A stretch of DNA of 64,000 nt, taken from contig NZ_JBMPIX010000017.1 of the NCBI RefSeq assembly GCF_049341065.1, positions 1-64,000 of the forward strand. Direction: 5' to 3'. Positions 27,963 through 37,083 of this stretch are shown one piece after another. The first letter of the stretch is position 1. The number at the start of each line of letters is the position of its first letter. The position numbers and the translations under genes are program-made. The notes under the pieces are model-generated. The model ran no database searches and was not told where the DNA came from. It saw nothing but the letters and a program-made list of their open reading frames with translations. The DNA comes from Pacificoceanicola sp049341065 (lineage in GTDB: Bacteria; Pseudomonadota; Alphaproteobacteria; Rhodobacterales; Rhodobacteraceae).

Positions 27963-29036
27963 TTAACCCTCGCGTTTTTCAAAGTCGATGCGCGGATCGA
28001 CCAGCACATACATCAGGTCGGACAGGATGTTCACCACAAGGCCGATCATGCCAAAAATGAACAAAGTGCCGAAGATCACCGGGTAATCGCGTGCCACGGC
28101 TGCCTCGAACCCCAAGCGGCCCAAGCCATCCAGCGAAAAGATCGTCTCAATGATCAGGCTGCCGGAAAAGAAGACGCCGATGAAGACCGACGGAAAGCCA
28201 GCGATCACGATCAACATGGCGTTGCGGAAAACGTGGCCGTAAAGAACTTTGCTTTCGGCAAGGCCCTTGGCGCGGGCGGTCATGACGTAGTGCTTCTTGA
28301 TCTCGTCCAGAAAGCTGTTCTTGGTCAGCAGGGTCAGCGTGGCAAAGGCCGCGATGGTCGAGGCGATGACCGGAAGGGCGATGTGCCAGAAGTAGTCGGC
28401 AACCTTGCCGAGCAGGCTCAGCTCATCGAAATTGTCTGATGTCAGGCCGCGCAAAGGGAAAATTTGCCAATAACTGCCGCCCGCAAACAGCACCAGCAGC
28501 AGGATGGCGAACAGGAACCCGGGGATGGCATAGGCGACGATGATCGCCCCCGAGGTCCAGGTGTCAAAGCTGGTGCCGTCATGCACGGCTTTGCGAATGC
28601 CCAAGGGGATCGAGACGATATATGCAATGAGCGTAGACCAAAGGCCAAGGCTGATCGAAACGGGCATCTTTTCGATCACGAGGTCAATCACGCTGATCGA
28701 TCGAAAGTAGCTTTCGCCAAAATCGAAGCGCATGTAGTTCCACAGCATGTTCAAAAAGCGTTCCAGCGGCGGTTTGTCAAAGCCGAACTCTTTTTCCAGC
28801 TGGGCAATGAATTCAGGGGGCAAGCCGCGACGGCCGACGTTCTCGTCGCCGCCGCCGACCACTTCACCGCCGCCCCCGGCAATGCCTTGAAAGACATCGC
28901 CTTCGCCTTCGATCTGGGCAATGATCTGTTCGATCGGCCCGCCGGGGACAAATTGCACGAGGGCAAAGTTGATGATCATGATCCCTAGCAAGGTCGGGAT
29001 GATCAGCAAAAGTCTTCTGAGGATATAGGCGCCCAT
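27963..29036 (-). CDS. yejB: ABC transporter permease YejB
   Basis: The 357-residue protein opens with the OppB/DppB-type helix (YILRRLLLIIPTLLGIMIIN) and the FVPGGPIEQI motif. It carries the extended loop typical of YejB (residues about 45-80, Gly-rich) and an EAA loop (VMTARAKGLAESKVLYGHV). It forms the transmembrane channel with YejE. It follows yejA with a 6-base gap. Confidence 0.94.
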   Translation of the reverse strand: MGAYILRRLLLIIPTLLGIMIINFALVQFVPGGPIEQIIAQIEGEGDVFQGIAGGGGEVVGGGDENVGRRGLPPEFIAQLEKEFGFDKPPLERFLNMLWNYMRFDFGESYFRSISVIDLVIEKMPVSISLGLWSTLIAYIVSIPLGIRKAVHDGTSFDTWTSGAIIVAYAIPGFLFAILLLVLFAGGSYWQIFPLRGLTSDNFDELSLLGKVADYFWHIALPVIASTIAAFATLTLLTKNSFLDEIKKHYVMTARAKGLAESKVLYGHVFRNAMLIVIAGFPSVFIGVFFSGSLIIETIFSLDGLGRLGFEAAVARDYPVIFGTLFIFGMIGLVVNILSDLMYVLVDPRIDFEKREG

Positions 29037-29042
29037 TTCGGA

Positions 29043-30938
29043 TTAAAGCGCCCCGGCGTCGCGCAGTTTCTGCGCCTTTTCCTCATCCCACCACCAGATC
29101 GAGGTTTCGCCCATCGCCAGCGGCGGCGGATTGTCGGTGTAGGGCCGGTCAAAGACATCGCGGTATGCGATGTTGTGCGTTCCCTTGTACCACTGCGGCA
29201 CCCAGATGTGCATGGCGCGCAGCACGCGGTCCAATGCGCGCACGGCGATATCCAGTTCTTCGCGCGTCTTGGCATCGGCGATGATGCGGATCAGCTTGTC
29301 GACGCCTTCGTTTTGCAACCCGGCGATGTTGACGGAACCGGGCGTATTGGCCGAGGCCGATCCGAAGATCTGCTGCAACTCATCCCCGGGTGTCTGCGAC
29401 ATCGAGAACCGCTGGGTTACCATGTCGTAGTCGAAGTTCTTTTCGCGTTCCTGAGATTCGGCGGCGTCCACGCGGTTGTGCGTGGCGTCCACGCCAAGCC
29501 GTCTGAGGTTGTCGATAAAGGGGTTGATGATCCGGTCAAAGCCGGGGGCGTCGTTGAGGATTTCCAGCGTCAGCTTTTCGCCATCCCGGTACCGAAACCC
29601 GTCGTCACCAACGATCCAGCCCGCTTCTTCAAGAAGGGCACCGGCGCGGCGCAGCACGCGGCGGTCAGCAAGGTCATCGGCCTTGGAGACCGCGGGCACA
29701 AAAGCCTCTTGGGTAAAGACGGTTTCGGGGAAGTATTCGCGCAGCGGTTCCAGCAGCGCCAGCTCGGCCTCGGACGGCATACCCGAGGCTTGAAGCGTCG
29801 GAGAGTTTTCCCAGAAGCTGTCGGTTCGCTCGTAAAGTCCGTAGAACAGGCTTTCATTCGACCATTCAAAGTTGAAGGCCATGCCGATGGCTTGGCGTAC
29901 CCGGGAATCCTGGAATTTGTCGCGGCGCAGGTTGAACCAGAAACCCTGTGTGCCTGCAGGGCGGCCATCGGGCAGGGTCTCACGCTTGACATAGCCTTGT
30001 TGGACGGCCGGGAAATCATACCCGGTGGCCCAATCCTTGGAGGTATATTCCTCGCGGAAGTAATAGGCGCCACCTTTGAAGGCCTCGAGAGCGGTGGTGT
30101 AGTCAGCGAAATACTCGAACTTGAGAATGTCGAAATTGTTGTGTCCGACGTTGACCGGCAGATCCTTGGCCCAATAATCATCGCGCAGTTTGTAGGACAC
30201 TGACCGCCCCGCATCGATCGCGTTCAGCTTATAGGGGCCCGACCCAAGCGGCGGTACAAGGCTGCTTTCGGTGAAATCGACGGTCTCGTAATAGGCTTCG
30301 GACAGGATCGGGATCCCGCCGGCGGTCATCAGCAACTCGCGCAGCGGACCTTTGGGGTCAAAGGTGAATTTCACGGTGTGATCGTCCAGCGCCTCGGCCG
30401 ATTGGAAGTATTGGAAAGTGGTTTTGAAGCTGGGGCGGCCCTTGTCCTTCAGGATGTTGAAGGAAAAGACCACGTCCTGTGCTGTGACCGGGGTGCCGTC
30501 GCTGAACATCGCCTCGGGGCGCATGTGAAAGATCACCCATTCGCGGTTTTCCGGATACTCGAGGCTTTTTGCGACAAGGCCGTACATGGCGTCCGGCTCT
30601 TCGAGGTTGCCGGTCATCAGCGTGTCGAAAAAGACCGAAGCCCCGATGGCCGCATTGCCCTTGAGAATATAGGGGGTCAGGCTGTCAAAGGTGCCAAAGG
30701 CCCAGGTCGAAAACTCGCCGCCCTTCGGCGCGTCGGGGTTCACATAGTCGAAATGCTCAAAACCCGCGCCATACTTCAAATCGCCAAAGGTCGAGACCCC
30801 GTGGGCCTTGATCACCTTGTCCTGAGCCATGGCGAATGTTGCGGCAAATGCCAAAACCAAAACGCTGAGCGCTGTGATGGCGAAGCCTCGGTTTTTCGGG
30901 GCCGGGATGCTTTGAGTGCGGGCGTGTGGTCGTGTCAT
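29043..30938 (-). CDS. yejA: Peptide ABC transporter substrate-binding protein YejA
   Basis: The 631-residue protein has a long positively charged N-region, then a signal peptide (GFAITALSVLVLAFAATFAMA) ending near residue 38. A family 5 solute-binding domain follows, with SLTPYILKGN, a signature region FHMRPEAMFSDGTPVTAQDV, and LGSGPYKL. It captures peptides or peptide-like compounds in the periplasm; the Escherichia coli ortholog takes up microcin C. It is first in yejABEF. Confidence 0.93.
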   Translation of the reverse strand: MTRPHARTQSIPAPKNRGFAITALSVLVLAFAATFAMAQDKVIKAHGVSTFGDLKYGAGFEHFDYVNPDAPKGGEFSTWAFGTFDSLTPYILKGNAAIGASVFFDTLMTGNLEEPDAMYGLVAKSLEYPENREWVIFHMRPEAMFSDGTPVTAQDVVFSFNILKDKGRPSFKTTFQYFQSAEALDDHTVKFTFDPKGPLRELLMTAGGIPILSEAYYETVDFTESSLVPPLGSGPYKLNAIDAGRSVSYKLRDDYWAKDLPVNVGHNNFDILKFEYFADYTTALEAFKGGAYYFREEYTSKDWATGYDFPAVQQGYVKRETLPDGRPAGTQGFWFNLRRDKFQDSRVRQAIGMAFNFEWSNESLFYGLYERTDSFWENSPTLQASGMPSEAELALLEPLREYFPETVFTQEAFVPAVSKADDLADRRVLRRAGALLEEAGWIVGDDGFRYRDGEKLTLEILNDAPGFDRIINPFIDNLRRLGVDATHNRVDAAESQEREKNFDYDMVTQRFSMSQTPGDELQQIFGSASANTPGSVNIAGLQNEGVDKLIRIIADAKTREELDIAVRALDRVLRAMHIWVPQWYKGTHNIAYRDVFDRPYTDNPPPLAMGETSIWWWDEEKAQKLRDAGAL

Positions 30939-31073
30939 GTGCTCTCCCCTGCGTCTTCAGCCATTCTTGGCCTGTTAACCAAGTTATTGGGGTTAGACTG
31001 TCATTGATCAAGTTGAGATTGCGTAAACGTGAGAGATGCGGCGCAACGCGTGTACGACAAGGCGCTTTGCACG

Positions 31074-31110
31074 AAAAAGGGCCACACCCGAAAGGTGCGG
31101 CCCTGTTTTT
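31074..31110. terminator. Terminator behind the cytochrome c gene
   Basis: A 10-bp stem with one mismatch (GGGCCACACC / GGTGCGGCCC) and a CGAAA loop is flanked by A-run and T-run, so it can work in both directions. It lies after the cytochrome c stop on the minus strand. Confidence 0.85.
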
Positions 31111-31126
31111 TAACATCCCGACGGGG

Positions 31127-31639
31127 TTAGCCGCCAAGAGTTTCGAGGTAAGCGATCAAGTTTGCGCGATCTTCTTCCTTGGGCAGGCCCTTGAAGCCCA
31201 TCGTGGTGCCCGGAGCCGCTTCTTTCGGGTTGGTCAGGAAGGTGCTGAGATGCTCGGGTGTCCAGGCATCGCCAATCGCATTCAGCGAGCCAGAGTAGCC
31301 AAAGCCCGCGACGCTGCCGATGGCGCGACCGACGACACCATTCAGGTGCGGGCCGGTTGCGTCTGTGCCGTCGATCTTGTGGCAAGCCCGGCATTTGCCA
31401 AAGACCTTTTCGCCCTTGGCAGGATCGGCCGAGGCCAGAAGAGTGGCAAAATCGACAGTCTCTACGGGGCCGGTATCCTCACCGCCGCCAACTTCGATCA
31501 CGTAAGCTGCCTGTTGTTCGCCGCCATGGCCCCCGCCGGTGTGGTACAGCACTTCCGCGCCCCACTTGCCCAGCAAAAAGACCAGAAATGCGCCGCAGAC
31601 ACCGCCCACGATTTTTGTAAGTGTCATCGTATCCAGCAT
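31127..31639 (-). CDS. Membrane-anchored c-type cytochrome (CycM / cytochrome cy type)
   Basis: From the ATG at 31639 the protein has 170 residues. An uncleaved N-terminal helix (LTKIVGGVCGAFLVFLLG) is followed by a flexible Gly/His linker (residues about 32-60) and a class I cytochrome c domain. This carries CRACH haem attachment, the TGPHLNGVVGR block and TTMGFKGL with the Met ligand. Such anchored cytochromes pass electrons from the bc1 complex to cbb3 oxidase, which fits the cco operons in the window. A much longer in-frame extension runs antisense through pheA and is not real. Confidence 0.92.
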   Translation of the reverse strand: MLDTMTLTKIVGGVCGAFLVFLLGKWGAEVLYHTGGGHGGEQQAAYVIEVGGGEDTGPVETVDFATLLASADPAKGEKVFGKCRACHKIDGTDATGPHLNGVVGRAIGSVAGFGYSGSLNAIGDAWTPEHLSTFLTNPKEAAPGTTMGFKGLPKEEDRANLIAYLETLGG

Positions 31640-31762
31640 GAGAAGCCCTGTTCGTCTGAAACTTGGTTCGGGCGGGTATCTACGGCTTCCATTCGCGCAT
31701 GGCAAGGTATAGAAGCCGCGACCAATCGCCCGATCCCGATTTATACCCAAGGAAATCCAGCC

Positions 31763-32596
31763 ATGAGCAAGCGTATCGCCTTCCAGGGAGAGCTTGGTGC
31801 CTATTCGCATCAGGCCTGCGCCGAGGCCCGCCCGGATATGGAGGCTCTGCCGTGCAAAACCTTTGAGGATGTGATCGAGGCCGTGCGCAGCGACAGGGCT
31901 GAACTGGCGATGCTGCCGGTGGAAAACACCACCTACGGGCGGGTTGCGGACATCCATCGCCTGCTGCCGGAAAGTGGGCTGCGGATCGTCGACGAAGCCT
32001 TTGTGCGCGTGCATATCAGCCTTATGGCCCTGCCCGGCGTGCAGATCGAAGAACTGGAAGTCGTGCGCGCCCATCTGGTGCTTCTGCCGCAAGCGCAGGA
32101 CTTTTTGACGCGCTACGGCATTCGTGGTGAGGCCGCTGCCGACAGCGCCGGAGCCGCCGCCGAGATCGCGGCAACGAATGATCGGACAGCGGGCGCCCTG
32201 GCCTCGGATCTGGCGGCAGAAACGCACGGATTGCATATCCTTGCGCGCCACATCGAAGATCACGCCCACAACACCACGCGCTTTTTGATCATGGGCAAGA
32301 CGCCTGATTTTTCGCGCCGCGGTCAACACGGAATGATGACAACTTTTGTCTTTCAGGTGCGCAACATTCCTGCCGCCCTTTACAAGGCCATGGGGGGATT
32401 CGCGACCAATGGCGTGAACATGACCAAGCTGGAAAGCTACATGGTCGGCGGCTCGTTCACCGCGACGCAGTTCTACGCGGATATCGAGGGCCACCCCGAC
32501 GACGCCAACGTCAAGCGCGCGCTGGAAGAGCTGGAGTATTTTACCTCGGTGCTGGAAGTACTGGGCGTTTACCCGCGCGATCCGCGCCGCGACTGA
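31763..32596 (+). CDS. pheA: Prephenate dehydratase
   Basis: The 277-residue enzyme converts prephenate to phenylpyruvate in phenylalanine synthesis. An N-terminal PDT domain starts RIAFQGELGAYSHQAC and contains MLPVENTTYGRV and NTTRFLIMG. A C-terminal ACT domain (TTFVFQVRNIPAALYKAMGG to ESYMVGGSF) gives feedback control by phenylalanine. It is monofunctional, with no chorismate mutase part. The start is the ATG after GGAAATCCAGCC. It converges with the methyltransferase gene, with 5 bases between the stops. Confidence 0.96.
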   Translation: MSKRIAFQGELGAYSHQACAEARPDMEALPCKTFEDVIEAVRSDRAELAMLPVENTTYGRVADIHRLLPESGLRIVDEAFVRVHISLMALPGVQIEELEVVRAHLVLLPQAQDFLTRYGIRGEAAADSAGAAAEIAATNDRTAGALASDLAAETHGLHILARHIEDHAHNTTRFLIMGKTPDFSRRGQHGMMTTFVFQVRNIPAALYKAMGGFATNGVNMTKLESYMVGGSFTATQFYADIEGHPDDANVKRALEELEYFTSVLEVLGVYPRDPRRD

Positions 32597-32601
32597 AGCC
32601 G

Positions 32602-33054
32602 TCAGATCAACAAGGACGCCGCGCCTTCTAGCCGCAGAAGCTGAACTTTGGTTTCAATCCCCGTCCCGCCGGAAAAGCCGCCAAGACCATTGGCGCCAAG
32701 CACGCGGTGGCAGGGGATGAGGATGGGCAAGGGGTTGCCACCGCAGGCTTGACCGACGGCCTGGGCCGGAACCCCAAGGTCCTTGGCCAGATCGCCGTAA
32801 CGCCTTGTCTCTCCAAAGGGAATCGCTTGCATTGCCGCGCAGACGCGTTTCTGAAACTCGCGGGCGTCGATCCGCAGGGGCAGATCAAAGCTGTGCCGAT
32901 CGCCGGCGAAATACTCGGCCAGTTGACGCTGGACCCGGCGTAGCAAAGGGGTGTCGTCGGCGGCGTCACCGCCCCATGTCACGCGGGTCAGGGCACCTTG
33001 GTCCTCGGTCACGGTCAATTTGCCCACCGGCGTTTCAAAACTGCGTTCGGGCAT
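32602..33054 (-). CDS. ogt: Methylated-DNA--[protein]-cysteine S-methyltransferase
   Basis: The 150-residue protein contains the catalytic IPCHRVLG motif (acceptor Cys115), the helix-turn-helix RRYGDLAKDLGVPAQAVGQA with the arginine finger region, and the C-terminal GGFSGGTGIETK loop. It removes alkyl groups from O6-guanine by a one-time transfer to its own cysteine. It is shorter than Ada and lacks an Ada N-domain, so Ogt is the better name. Confidence 0.93.
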   Translation of the reverse strand: MPERSFETPVGKLTVTEDQGALTRVTWGGDAADDTPLLRRVQRQLAEYFAGDRHSFDLPLRIDAREFQKRVCAAMQAIPFGETRRYGDLAKDLGVPAQAVGQACGGNPLPILIPCHRVLGANGLGGFSGGTGIETKVQLLRLEGAASLLI

Positions 33055-33178
33055 CGGGGGTGTCCTTTGCGGCGCGATTGTGCGGCCAAGGGTACGGGCA
33101 CGGCCGTATTTGCATCAAGGCATTTCATTTCCGCGCCGGAACAGGCTAAAGGCGGGGACAGGAAAACAGGGGGCTTTG

Positions 33179-33661
33179 ATGGAGCACGAAGAACTGGCGC
33201 GCATTGGTGCCTCGGCGCCGCGGCGCATGATTGGTGTGGGCGCGCTTTTGGGGTTGGGCGGCTTGCTGCTGTACGTGGGGCTGGCCACACCGATGAACAG
33301 CGTGCTTTGGCAAGCGGTCTTGATCGTTTGCGGGCTGATTGCTCTTTGGGCCAGTCAGATGATGTGGCGGGCCACGGCGATTGAACTGATCCTGACCGAA
33401 GAGGGGCTGTTCGAGGACACCGGCGCGGTTCTGGCCCGGATGGATGAGATCGCAAAGGTGGACCGGTCCCCCTTTGCGCTGAAGCCTTCGAACGGGTTTC
33501 TGATCATCCTCAAAGAGGCCAGGCCCCGCGCGTGGCGGCCCGGACTTTGGTGGCGCACCGGGAAACGGGTCGCAGTGGGCGGTGTCACCTCGAGCGGGGT
33601 GACCAAGCCGGTGGCCGATATCATGATCCTGCGCATTGCGCAGCGTGACGGAACCATATGA
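33179..33661 (+). CDS. Hypothetical two-helix membrane protein
   Basis: The 160-residue protein has two hydrophobic helices (residues about 18-38 and 42-62) followed by a soluble PH-like beta domain (IELILTEEGLFEDTG, then MDEIAKVDRSPFALKPSNGF). The beta part resembles bacterial PH-like membrane proteins, but I cannot assign a family. An in-frame extension to 32951 overlaps the divergent repair gene and lacks a ribosome binding site. Confidence 0.7.
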   Translation: MEHEELARIGASAPRRMIGVGALLGLGGLLLYVGLATPMNSVLWQAVLIVCGLIALWASQMMWRATAIELILTEEGLFEDTGAVLARMDEIAKVDRSPFALKPSNGFLIILKEARPRAWRPGLWWRTGKRVAVGGVTSSGVTKPVADIMILRIAQRDGTI

Positions 33662-33720
33662 CCCCGACCGCCGCAGGGACGATCGGGGTGTTTGGAAGTG
33701 CGGTGCGGCCCAAAGGCCGC
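33661..33720. terminator. Possible hairpins between convergent genes
   Basis: ACCCCGA / TCGGGGT (33661-33667 and 33683-33689) is followed by GTTT. A second perfect hairpin GCGGCC-CAAA-GGCCGC lies at 33705-33720. Neither has a good T run, so termination is only suggested. Confidence 0.4.
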
Positions 33721-33727
33721 GCCGGGA

Positions 33728-34387
33728 TTAGCAGGTGGTCGCGTTCTCGGCGTTGTTGTTGCAAAGTGAGCCGCCGGGCGCGTCCTGATCGCCGTTGCCC
33801 CAACCGTTGTTGCCGCCTTCAAGTGCAGCAATGACCATCTTGGGCGTATAACGCGGACGGGTAAAGCTGTAGGCCTTGATGACAAAGGGATCGAGACCAA
33901 CCTTGAAGACCGGTTTATGGTCGTCCCAATTCTCGACAATGATCAACTGGTCGCCGTCCATCGCTGTGGGCAGGCGATCCTGATAGTTGCCCATGTCGCC
34001 CGCAACCAGCGCTGTCTGGTCACCGCGTGTGTCGGACCAGAGAAACTCCCAGTTGGCCTTCTTGGCGTCATATTCCACCAGCGTCAGCCGCAACGATGTG
34101 CCTGTTGCTTCTGCGCGGGTCAGCAGTTTGAGCAGCTCATAGGCGCTGTCGACATAGGTGTCGTCGACCGAGTCGGTTTCACGCGACAGCATGTCAGAGA
34201 TCACGAAGTTGGCCTTTTGGTTCACCGATTGCTGGCGGAAGGCGTCAAAGTAGACCCAGCAGGCCGCAAAAAGCCACAGCAGCACGGGCATGACAATGAT
34301 CGCTTCGAGCGTGACATAGCCCTCTTGATCGCGGCGAAAGCGTGCAACGGTCCGCGAGAGGAGACGGGTCGGGTTTTTGATAGACAT
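33728..34387 (-). CDS. TadE/TadF-like pilus assembly protein with an added C-terminal module
   Basis: The 219-residue protein starts with a short cytoplasmic part, then the TadE-type segment DQEGYVTLEAIIVMPVLLWLF, a pseudopilin-like membrane helix with the conserved Glu. The periplasmic part resembles the product of the gene at 43345 (shared SVNQKANFVISDMLSRET-type block and FTRPRYTPK). Where that paralog ends, this protein continues for about 28 residues with NNGWGNGDQDAPGGSLCNNN. That tail is encoded by a 71-bp repeat also found in two VWA genes. It is last in the minus-strand tad-like cluster. Confidence 0.85.
   Translation of the reverse strand: MSIKNPTRLLSRTVARFRRDQEGYVTLEAIIVMPVLLWLFAACWVYFDAFRQQSVNQKANFVISDMLSRETDSVDDTYVDSAYELLKLLTRAEATGTSLRLTLVEYDAKKANWEFLWSDTRGDQTALVAGDMGNYQDRLPTAMDGDQLIIVENWDDHKPVFKVGLDPFVIKAYSFTRPRYTPKMVIAALEGGNNGWGNGDQDAPGGSLCNNNAENATTC
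33741..33811 (-). repeat. 71-bp coding module, copy A (pilus gene tail)
   Basis: The minus-strand sequence encodes NNGWGNGDQDAPGGSLCNNNAEN at the end of the TadE-like gene. By eye it matches copy C (41508-41578) at 66 of 71 bases and copy B (39384-39454) at 63 of 71. Flanks are unrelated. Confidence 0.85.
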
Positions 34388-34398
34388 GAATCCGTTCC

Positions 34399-34935
34399 TT
34401 AGCTGGGTTCGTGCACAAAGGCAGTGGTTGCGACGATGGCGGTATAGCCTGCCTCATCCTTGGCAAGGCTGGAGCTGAGCGTGCCTGCCGGGGTGATCGG
34501 CTGGTATTTGTAGCAGGCGCGCAGCAACATCATGGCCTGATCGCCGCCGCGATAGAAACCGCGTACCGGGTTCACCTCTTGGCTGACGTCGACGCAGTCG
34601 GCGGATGTGGCTGGCGCGCTCCAGGCCCGCATGTCCAGCGACACCATTTCGAGGCGCAGCATGTTTTCGCAATCCGGCAGAACCGCAGCTCCTTGGCAGA
34701 TCTGAGCCTTGAGCTGGTCATGCGTCACGTTCGAGGCAACATCGAGCCGCAGATCGCGAACGGTGTCGTCAAGCGCACGCTCCAGCGCCGTTTGGCGGAT
34801 GGTCACGGTGCCCAATTCGACCCCCGACAGGATCAGGCCTAGAAAGACCGGGGTCCAAAGGGCGAATGGCACAACCATGGAACCGCGTTCGTCCCGTGCA
34901 AAGGACTTGAGGGCATTCTTTACAAAACTAATCAT
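34399..34935 (-). CDS. TadE-like minor pilin / pilus assembly protein
   Basis: The 178-residue protein has the N-terminal DERGSMVVPFALWTPVFLGLI segment, a class IV pilin-like helix, then a Cys-containing periplasmic domain (CQGAAVLPDCENMLRLEMV, ending VATTAFVHEPS). It is a paralog of the protein at 42800 (shared NMLRLEMV, NPVRGFY, LLRACYKYQP). Its start overlaps the VWA gene stop by 4 bases (ATGA). It probably contributes minor subunits to a Tad-type pilus. Confidence 0.82.
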   Translation of the reverse strand: MISFVKNALKSFARDERGSMVVPFALWTPVFLGLILSGVELGTVTIRQTALERALDDTVRDLRLDVASNVTHDQLKAQICQGAAVLPDCENMLRLEMVSLDMRAWSAPATSADCVDVSQEVNPVRGFYRGGDQAMMLLRACYKYQPITPAGTLSSSLAKDEAGYTAIVATTAFVHEPS

Positions 34936-36734
34936 TGGATCAACCTCAGGGTCTGTAGGGTCCGTGCGATCTGGCTGAAGGTACTGTCCAGCTCACTGCC
35001 TTGAACGTCGAAGTAATGTGCAGGAGACGAGGCGCAGTCGCTCATCGCGGCAAGTCCGCGTGCGGGGGCCTCAACGCCGATGGCGTAGATCACGACACCT
35101 TCGTTCTTGGCGGCCGAGCACACCGTCGACAGGAACCCATCCGCCTGATCGCCGTTCTGGATTTCCTCCCAGGCGTAGTAGGCGTCGACGTACTGGTTAT
35201 AGGTCACTTTGCCTTTGGTATAAGCGAACCAGTAGAATTCGTTGCCGATGGCGCTGGTCTTAAGGCGTGCGTACAGCTCTTTGTTTTCCATCTGGCGCGG
35301 TCCGCCGCCTTGCGTGAAATCAAACAGCGATTGTGCTTCGCAATGCAGGAAGGAGGCGTTGCAGTTCGCATTGGCCACCGCCGTTGAACTGGGGTCCGCG
35401 CTGCCCGTCACGGTCGAGGCGACCGCGGCCGTCACGTCATAAAGCGCATCATCCAGCGTCCAGCTGTAGGGGGTGGTCTTGAACGCGCCCCACGGGTTTG
35501 TATTCATCAGGTGCGTCCAAAGGTAGACGTCAGCCGTGTCGCCCGGAAGGTCGACGATCTTGATCGAATAACGGTCGTCGCTCAGATCAGCGGTGCCGTG
35601 GTCATCGACCCAGACGTTGGAGGTGCCGTATTTGCGTTCGGGCTTGAGATCGAACTGCGAGGTGTTCTGGCCGTCCGTCATGACGACAATGAATTTCAGC
35701 GTCTCGCCATCCGAATAGTCGGCCGGGCGCGATGTCGGCGGAGCATCCATTTCACCAGCGCTGACCATCTGATCCATGATCGTGCGGGCCGAAGGATCAA
35801 GCAGGGCGGCGCCCCACTTCACGCCAAGGTCGATCGCCGTGTTGCCGCCTGCCGTCAGCGCATCGATCTGCGCTTTCAGGAAATCGGGGTCCGAGCTGTG
35901 CGGGATGATCCGGGCACTGTTGCCGGTCGGGCACCACGACTGAGTCGCCTCAGTGCCGCCGTCAAAGGGATCAAAGTGCGCGATTTGCGTCAACTGATCG
36001 ATCGTGTTGACCGTCGGGGTGCTGTAATCCGACGCCTCGAAGGTAACGCAATGGGAAAACGGGTGGGCATCTTCGACGTTGAAATAGGCCGCAAGGTCTT
36101 CGCCCATGTTCACGGTCGCGCTGTAGGGAACAAGCGAGATCGAGACCAGAGAATTGACCGCATCGGCGGGCATCATCGTGTCGATAAAGGATTTGGCAGC
36201 TGTTTTCAGCTGTTCGATCTTGGTTCCGGTCATCGAGCCCGAAATGTCGAGCACCATCGAAATCTCGATATTGCCGACACCGTTCAGCGCGGTTGCCACA
36301 CCAGAGGCGTTCAGCGTGTCGACGCCGATCAGCGACATCAGATGCGATGGCATGGTCACCTGACCCGAAGCCGTGACCTCGCGTTTGCCGACATCCTGCG
36401 TGACCTCAACCGACTGAAGCGCATCAGCTAGGCCCATGGCCGAGAAATATTCCTGTACCGTGGCGGTGGGGTCCATTTCGTTGTCGACATTGGCCGCAGC
36501 AAGAACCGCACGATCCAGCGTGTTCTGGATCTTGTTCCGCTTAAGCTCGGCATGGATCATGTCAATGCCGATACCGCCGAAGACCATCATCACCAAAGCC
36601 CCGGCAACAGCCAGATAGGACATGTTCCCGGCTTCGTCGGCCCAGAAACGTCCCAACCAACCGCCAGAGGCGGACTTGAAAGCGCGAGCCGGTAGAGCGG
36701 CCTCGTTCTTGAGCGCGTTCAAAACCTTTTTCAT
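34932..36734 (-). CDS. TadG-like pilus protein with von Willebrand factor A domain (copy 1)
   Basis: The 600-residue protein has a TadE/G-type anchor (residues about 32-60, EAGNMSYLAVAGALVMMVF) and LDRAVLAAANVDNE. A VWA domain follows with the MIDAS motif DISGS at 163-167, and it ends with the LRLIQ tail. Unlike copies 2 and 3, its VWA domain lacks the large insert with the NNGWGNGDQDAPG module. VWA-TadG proteins are thought to act at the cell surface in adhesion or pilus function. It is first in the minus-strand cluster. Confidence 0.85.
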   Translation of the reverse strand: MKKVLNALKNEAALPARAFKSASGGWLGRFWADEAGNMSYLAVAGALVMMVFGGIGIDMIHAELKRNKIQNTLDRAVLAAANVDNEMDPTATVQEYFSAMGLADALQSVEVTQDVGKREVTASGQVTMPSHLMSLIGVDTLNASGVATALNGVGNIEISMVLDISGSMTGTKIEQLKTAAKSFIDTMMPADAVNSLVSISLVPYSATVNMGEDLAAYFNVEDAHPFSHCVTFEASDYSTPTVNTIDQLTQIAHFDPFDGGTEATQSWCPTGNSARIIPHSSDPDFLKAQIDALTAGGNTAIDLGVKWGAALLDPSARTIMDQMVSAGEMDAPPTSRPADYSDGETLKFIVVMTDGQNTSQFDLKPERKYGTSNVWVDDHGTADLSDDRYSIKIVDLPGDTADVYLWTHLMNTNPWGAFKTTPYSWTLDDALYDVTAAVASTVTGSADPSSTAVANANCNASFLHCEAQSLFDFTQGGGPRQMENKELYARLKTSAIGNEFYWFAYTKGKVTYNQYVDAYYAWEEIQNGDQADGFLSTVCSAAKNEGVVIYAIGVEAPARGLAAMSDCASSPAHYFDVQGSELDSTFSQIARTLQTLRLIQ

Positions 36735-37083
36735 TTCGTTACCTTCCCCCCCAGGACAGCGCCTGGGCGTAAGCCACTATGCACACATTGCGATGAAGAT
36801 TTTATGCCTAAGGATGAGGGCATAAATGGGGCGATTTGAAAGGCAATTTCCCTTATTTTTATGGGTTTTGGTGGACAGTTACGGATTGGCGAGGGCTTTG
36901 TTTCGCGGGCGGGAACAGGCGGGGCGAATTCTGCTTTTGTTCCGCGTCGCAAACCCTAAACTTGGGCAAAACAATGTTTGGGTCACAGCCCATGTCGCGT
37001 TAACCTGATTCCCATGGGAAGCGCGTTCCCTCCGAAATTCGGATCACATTTGATGTAACGCGCGAAAAAGGAGGACCCATTTT
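36735..37083. promoter_or_regulatory. Divergent promoter region of the pilus cluster and gdh
   Basis: This 349-base region has no gene. It contains an 8-bp inverted repeat TTTATGCC-N10-GGCATAAA (36801-36826), about 80 bases before the VWA start. A 12-bp palindrome TTCCCATGGGAA (37009-37020) and TCCGAA-A-TTCGGA (37031-37043) lie 40-75 bases before gdh. These are candidate operators; which protein binds is not known. Confidence 0.5.

Noticed and set aside
30926..31762. N-terminal extension of pheA by about 279 codons
   Set aside because: It runs antisense through the cytochrome c gene; PheA starts normally at 31763.
31640..32494. N-terminal extension of the cytochrome c protein
   Set aside because: It runs antisense through pheA; the membrane anchor at the 31639 start is the expected N-terminus.
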